This document shows positions 59,619 to 64,000 of a DNA stretch of 64,000 nt, piece after piece. The notes under the pieces were generated by a model. It was not told where the DNA came from, did not search any database, and saw only the letters and a list, made by a program, of their open reading frames with translations. The stretch is from an uncultured Sphingobacteriales bacterium (GTDB taxonomy: Bacteria > Bacteroidota > Bacteroidia > Chitinophagales > Chitinophagaceae). The position numbers were made by a program, and so were the translations under genes. The stretch spans positions 1 to 64,000 of the forward strand of contig CALKHN010000047.1 of NCBI GenBank assembly GCA_937991535.1. The letters are read 5' to 3'. Position 1 is the stretch's first letter. Every line of letters begins with the position of its first letter.

Positions 59619-62600
59619 ATGAAAAAGACACTTCCGGTTCTTTTAGCAGGGCTACTGCTAAGCGCTGCACTTTTCGGACAAACCAATCTTATGTCTGAGC
59701 CAGGCGACCTTACATATACCCAGGTAGCAGATTCTATATTTTCACCCGTCAGTAAAAGTCAAATTACAACAGGAATACTTTATGACAGGGTGATGCCGTT
59801 TGCCGGGCTTCACGCATTCAAGAATACGGATACTTCATCGTATGCACATTTCTTTCAGGCTTATTCGGAACTGTACAGTGCAACTTATACCAATGGGGCC
59901 ATGAAAAAGGCAGCGCAAATTGATACACTAAGCAATGCAATGTACTATACCAATAATGTAATTCCGGTCGGCGTATTGTATTATGATTTTAACCTGATTG
60001 ACACCCTTGCCATTGTGAACAATCTTTTCTACAAAGGGTCGGATTCACTACTGCATGATGTTCCCGGAAGAACAGGTAACCCCTTCAAGCTAAAAACCAT
60101 AACGGTGGCTGCTGCGCTGGCGCAGGATACACTCAGCTATGGCACAGGTAATGTTACATTTAAATATACCAGTCAATTGTTCCTAACTAATAAAGCCGTT
60201 ACCATAACCTCAATTTATGCTGATTTTGGAAGTGGGAATCAAAATCTTTCTTCCGGGAATAATGTGACTGTTTTTTTTCCTACATCAGGAAAAAAAACCA
60301 TCAAATTCACCATAACCTATAGCAATACACAAACCACAACCGTATAATCAAAAATCTTTTTAGGCTCGCCGCCTGTCTCCGGCAGATTTGGAGAGCCTAT
60401 CGACCCTGATGTAACTGTGGTTTTTGATGACATAACGTATGGTTATCAGGGTTACGGGGAAACCGCAAAAAAATACAATCGTGGGGAGTATGGTATTTAT
60501 TATCATAGAACATCTCCCGGCGGTCCGAAAGAAATGATTCTAAAAAAACCAATCATCATTCTTGACGGCTTTGATCCTTTGGAACAACGACAAATTCGCG
60601 ACCTTTATGGGGTTTATCTTCAATATAGCTCGTCAGCAAATTTTGGTAAGGAAATGCTTGATTTAGGATATGATGTTATTGTACTAAATTTTCCCGACAA
60701 AACAGAAACAAAAACCATTTACAGCCCGGGAATAGGAACCTTGCAGTACAAAGAAACCCGTGTACAAGGGGCAGATTTTATTCAGCGAAACGCATTTTTA
60801 TTAGTCACACTTATAAAAGAAATCAATCAGCAATTAACCACAAACAATAGTATTGAAAAACTTGTTGTTATTGGTCCAAGTATGGGCGGATTAATTAGTC
60901 GCTATGCACTCAGGTGGATGGAATTGAACGGAGAAAACCATAATACAAGGCTTTGGATTTCTTTTGATGCACCACATAAAGGCGCTAATATTCCAATTGG
61001 TGATCAGTATTTCATAGATTTTTATGCGTCAAAGGCAAATAGTGCAAGTGCAAAAGAAGGAAGAGATAAAAGCTTAAATGCCCCTGCCGCTAAGCAAATG
61101 CTTTTACATCACTATACCGCAGCTTCCAGTACGCCATCTGGTGCTCCCAACTTTAGAAATAATTGGCAAACAGAATTAGATAATCTTGGATATCCTCAAA
61201 ATCTCAGGAAAATAGCTTTAATAAACGGTGCTATAAATGGTACAACACAAGGTACGGCATGCGAAAATGTTCTTAAGTTAAAAGTCAAATTAGCCCCTAT
61301 AAATATTTTCCTTTTGTTTGCAGGTTTTATCAATATTGCTGATGGTAATATTTGGTTTACGGGGAGTTATGGATCTTCCTGCAATGTGTTTAAGGGTTGG
61401 GCGGTGGCTCCTTTTATATCAGATGCCAAAACCGCAGCCGCTCCCAGTTCAAGCCGGAGCTACGATATAGTTCCGGGAGGTTATTATAATGCGCAAAGCA
61501 GTCTCGCAGGTGCGCCGGTAAGCGTAGATTTTTATCCGCTTATAGGAGCTATAATACCCACATTGTTTTTAGGGTCAGTTACTTCTACTCAAACCCAGGT
61601 ATTAAACCCGAACCATTCTTTCATCCCCACCTTCAGTGCATTAGGGATGAACATGACCAATAAAGACCTTTCGGAAAATTTATACAACAGGGACCTTACC
61701 TGCACGGGTGAAACGCCGTTCCAGTCTTATTATGCGCCACAGGTGAACCAGGAGCATATTACGTTAACCGCAGACAATGTTGCCTGGATAAAAAAAGAAA
61801 TTGCTGGTATCCCCCAAATGTCTACCGTAAATTACACGACTTTATACCCTATGGTCAAAACAAGTGGCGGAGACCCTGTATGCACCAATGCTACTTACCA
61901 GGTCAACAATCTGCCTGCAGGTTCCACTATAGCCTGGCAATCTTCCAACCCAACTATAGCAACTGTTACGGCAACCGGCAACCCGGCAACCGTAACAAGG
62001 CAGGGTAACCAGAACGGAACGATTACTATTACCGCAACTATTACCCGCATTTGCGGAAGTCCGGTAATTATTTCAAAAGTTGTAACTATTGGCACCGGCA
62101 CCACCGGCAGCATAACCGCTACATATAATTCCCCGTCCAATCCTGCCCAGCCACTGTATCCTTTAGCCAAATTTGATTTAACCACTTACTACGATGCCTG
62201 CCTGTCTTTGCGCATCATACCAACCAATGTCCCTGCGGGCGCTACTGTAACCTGGTCGGCTACCGCGCCGGGCGCTGTATGGCAGCAGTCAGGGAACTAC
62301 TTTGTTTGTTTCTTTACCGCACTTAACCAAACAGCCGATGTAAACCTGAGCATCAGCAATGCCTGCGGATCATCCTCGGCCCACTACAGGTTCAAGTGTA
62401 TTAATACAGGCCTGTGCGGCGGGCCTACGCCTTCAAGAGCGATTGTTTCTCCCAACCCGGCACAAACTACTGTTATCGTTACATTAAATGAAGAAGATAA
62501 CATGGCTGCAAAAGCCGGTATACCGGCCCAAAGCGGCAGCAACATAACACAGGTAAAAATATACAATACTTATGGCGCCACTGTACAATCGGTCCGGTAC

Positions 62601-62717
62601 GCCGCAACGGCGAAAAGGGTTCAGGTGGATGTATCCGGGCTTGTAGCCGGGTTATATTTTATTGAAGTATCAAATGGTAATACTAAACAAACCGAAAAAA
62701 TGGTGATAATACGCTAA
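59619..62717 (+). pseudogene. T9SS-secreted lipase-like protein interrupted by one in-frame stop
   Basis: Two open frames (59619-60347 and 60417-62717) are in the same reading frame; only TAA at 60345-60347 separates them. Codons between, starting SKIFLGSPPVSGRFGEPIDP, contain no further stop. Part 1 has a signal peptide (LLAGLLLSAALFGQ) and a conserved-looking N-terminal domain. Part 2 has an alpha/beta hydrolase with KLVVIGPSMGGLISRYALRW (Ser at about 153), then HKGANIPIGDQYFIDFYASK, Ig-like/BIG2-type repeats at about 480-560, and a C-terminal sorting domain (AIVSPNPAQTTVIVTL to EKMVIIR). A full protein would be 1032 residues. If not read through, part 2 has no signal peptide and no export. 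Could be a mutation, readthrough or sequencing error. Confidence 0.72.
60361..60399. repeat. Small inverted repeat just after the in-frame stop
   Basis: TAGGCTC (60361-60367) and GAGCCTA (60393-60399) are perfect arms around GCCGCCTGTCTCCGGCAGAT and four more bases, with inner GCC...GGC pairing. It starts 13 bases after the TAA that splits the lipase-like gene and is GC-rich against its surroundings. It could be a short element that inserted there, although the frame is kept through it. Confidence 0.45.
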
Positions 62718-62760
62718 GGATATATTGCATACCATTCTGACCGGATCAGGCTTGGTAGCA

Positions 62761-62928
62761 TTACTTGTACTTAGCCGGGCCTGCTGCCTGTACATTACTT
62801 ATTTCGCCGTTGTCATTCCTACGGCAGGTATATTGGGCGGGCGAAAGATTCTTTCTGGCAGGGTTCGGACCGGGCGGGCCACAGAAGAAGAAGAATAGTA
62901 GCATTACAGCTAAGTACATAAACTTCAT
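62761..62928 (-). CDS. Small lipoprotein-like protein, uncertain
   Basis: 55 residues from ATG at 62928 (MKFMYLAVMLLFFFFCGPPG) with a Cys after a hydrophobic run, which could be a lipobox, then a short polar tail with ARKNLSPAQYTCRRNDNGEI. It is directly downstream of radC on the same strand with 38 bases between. A plus-strand frame overlaps it, but it has no protein-like content. Coding status is plausible but not certain. Confidence 0.4.
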   Translation of the reverse strand: MKFMYLAVMLLFFFFCGPPGPNPARKNLSPAQYTCRRNDNGEISNVQAAGPAKYK

Positions 62929-62966
62929 AACCTCCGCCAAAGCCGACCGCCGAAAACTACCACCTC

Positions 62967-63662
62967 TCACAACAATCCCTGATCTGCGAAGCTAAAGAAC
63001 CCCGCTTCACTCACAATAACGTGATCGGCCACCCTGATATCAAAATAACGGGCGGCTTCCTTTATTTTCTGGGTAAGCGCTTCATCGGCCCGGCTGGGTT
63101 TAAGGCTGCCCGAAGGATGGTTGTGGCAAAGCACGATGCTTACCGCGTCTTCTTCCAGCGCTCTTTTTAAAATGATCCTCGGATCGGCTACAGTGCCTGT
63201 TATGCCTCCGCGGCTGATGATCTCCATATGATTGATCCTATTGGCCTGGTTCAGGAACAATACCATAAATACTTCTTTATTCTGGTCTTTGAGTATGGCA
63301 TGGAGGTACCTGGCAATGCTGCCGCTATCGTTAAGCACCGGTTTGTTCAGTATTTCACCGGCCTGCCTGCGCCTGCCCAGTTCAAGTGCCGCCGCTATGG
63401 TAATGGCTTTTGCTTCGCCAATTCCTTTGATCTTCATCAATTCTTTTATGGAAAGCCTGCCCAGTTCGTTCAGGTTATTGCTGCCCAACAGTAGTATTTC
63501 TTTGGCAAGTTCTATGGCCGATTTGTAGCGGGTGCCGCTGTGTAACAATATGGCTACCAGCTCGGAGTTGCTTAAGGTTTCGGGTCCTTTACTACGCAGT
63601 TTTTCCCGCGGCCGGTCGTCTTCCGACCAGTATTTGATGGATGTTTTTTGTGCAGTTAACAT
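62967..63662 (-). CDS. radC: RadC/JAB-domain protein
   Basis: 231 residues from ATG at 63662 (MLTAQKTSIKYWSEDDRPRE); a TTG 18 bases upstream is the alternative. N-terminal helix-hairpin-helix (LMKIKGIGEAKAITIAAALE), C-terminal JAB/MPN-type metal domain with FLNQANRINHMEIISRGGIT and IVLCHNHPSGSLKPSRADEA (HxH plus the downstream Asp in IRVADHVIVSE). Commonly labelled a DNA repair protein, but RadC's role is not well established. Confidence 0.93.
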   Translation of the reverse strand: MLTAQKTSIKYWSEDDRPREKLRSKGPETLSNSELVAILLHSGTRYKSAIELAKEILLLGSNNLNELGRLSIKELMKIKGIGEAKAITIAAALELGRRRQAGEILNKPVLNDSGSIARYLHAILKDQNKEVFMVLFLNQANRINHMEIISRGGITGTVADPRIILKRALEEDAVSIVLCHNHPSGSLKPSRADEALTQKIKEAARYFDIRVADHVIVSEAGFFSFADQGLL

Positions 63663-63740
63663 AATTTTTGTGTTTTTCAATCGTTAATCCATTCTGTAAT
63701 ATATCCAAATTCCTTTAAAAATCATAAAAATCAACTCCTT

Positions 63741-63953
63741 ATGAAACTGTCAAAACGCCAGCTTGTAGTCGGCTCCCTGCAACCGCTTTTATTTTGCATA
63801 GGCATGTATTGCGTTATTCTTATTTTCTCGGTGTTTGTATGCTCTTCTTTATACCAGGCTTTTAAGGGCGATAAAAAAACCGCTCATACCGAAGCCGGAA
63901 CGGCTCAGGTTGTTTCAGCAGGTCAGCCGGTTACCGCATCATTAAACAGATAG
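63741..63953 (+). CDS. Small single-pass membrane protein, hypothetical
   Basis: 70 residues with one membrane segment (LLFCIGMYCVILIFSVFVCS, about 16-36) and a polar tail (AFKGDKKTAHTEAGTAQVVS). No family recognised. It is divergent from radC with a 78-base gap. An ATG and uniform frame support coding, though short. Confidence 0.5.
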   Translation: MKLSKRQLVVGSLQPLLFCIGMYCVILIFSVFVCSSLYQAFKGDKKTAHTEAGTAQVVSAGQPVTASLNR

Positions 63954-64000
63954 TATACCAGCTCAGGGTTTTATAGATATAATGCAATTCCTGTTTCTTT

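Noticed and set aside
60361..60399. Intergenic terminator between two separate lipase-like genes
   Set aside because: No T run follows on the plus strand, and the two frames are in phase with no other stop, which fits one interrupted gene better.
62765..62995. 76-residue plus-strand frame near radC
   Set aside because: Overlaps the minus-strand small lipoprotein-like frame and radC end; no signal or family features, although the minus-strand choice is itself only moderately sure.
1..64000. tRNA, tmRNA, RNase P RNA or 6S RNA genes
   Set aside because: Gaps were read for acceptor-stem and T-loop patterns and none was convincing; a tRNAscan or Infernal run would be needed to be sure.

Overview
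The window looks like a chromosomal segment from a Bacteroidota bacterium, most likely of the Chitinophagaceae or a close relative. The evidence is: TAnnTTTG-type -7 promoter boxes, few strong Shine-Dalgarno sites, type IX secretion (T9SS) C-terminal sorting domains, PorT-type and Porin_10-type outer-membrane barrels, CarboxypepD_reg-like domains followed by TonB-box-like motifs, and the acpP-fabF-rnc and rbfA-FtsX gene orders. No rRNA, tRNA, CRISPR array, prophage or intact insertion sequence was seen. This is from reading alone; no search was run.

Layout. 1-6.5 kb: porin and purine nucleoside phosphorylase, a DUF2911 protein, then an ECF sigma factor with a membrane-bound partner that is a likely anti-sigma factor. 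6.7-14.6 kb: a secreted VWA protein divergent from the sigma factor, an SBF-like transporter, a paiB gene with its middle deleted, a YdcF-like protein, 3-hydroxybutyryl-CoA dehydrogenase, an Mrp/ApbC ATPase and a SMUG2-like glycosylase. 14.7-24.4 kb: a phosphotriesterase-like hydrolase, a quinone-reductase-like MDR protein with its YafY/WYL regulator, asparagine synthase B, a fused FAD/Fe-S dehydrogenase, a cupin and a NYN-LOTUS protein. 24.5-36 kb: a giant predicted outer-membrane barrel, a coiled-coil membrane protein, a PolB-like exonuclease, holA, a dihaem cytochrome c, L-threonine dehydrogenase, a TlpA-like thioredoxin, a J-domain protein and a class-III PLP enzyme. 36-38.5 kb: an AT-rich accessory patch with an apparent Rhs-type C-terminal remnant, bracketed by two direct copies of a dispersed repeat. 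38.6-48.5 kb: outer-membrane proteins, ispH, a 1-kb tandem array, a GH13 amylase-like enzyme, smpB, accD, an FtsX permease and rbfA. 48.5-58.7 kb: an MsbA-like exporter, a GNAT enzyme, acpP-fabF-rnc, a sugar isomerase-like protein, an NtrC/NtrY-type two-component pair and an esterase. 59-64 kb: a lipoprotein, a large T9SS lipase-like gene split by one in-frame stop, radC and small proteins.

Most of the window is housekeeping: lipid synthesis (accD, acpP, fabF), isoprenoids (ispH), translation (rbfA, smpB, rnc), replication and repair (holA, radC, glycosylase) and envelope transport. The unusual material lies mainly between genes: about ten copies of a ~99-bp tandem unit in a divergent intergenic region, two dispersed hairpin families, and degenerate short-word repeats filling many gaps. 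The most unusual coding loci are the Rhs-like cassette at 36.0-37.9 kb, the stop-interrupted lipase at 59.6-62.7 kb, and the sigma/anti-sigma/VWA cluster, whose two envelope proteins share a TonB-box-like motif.
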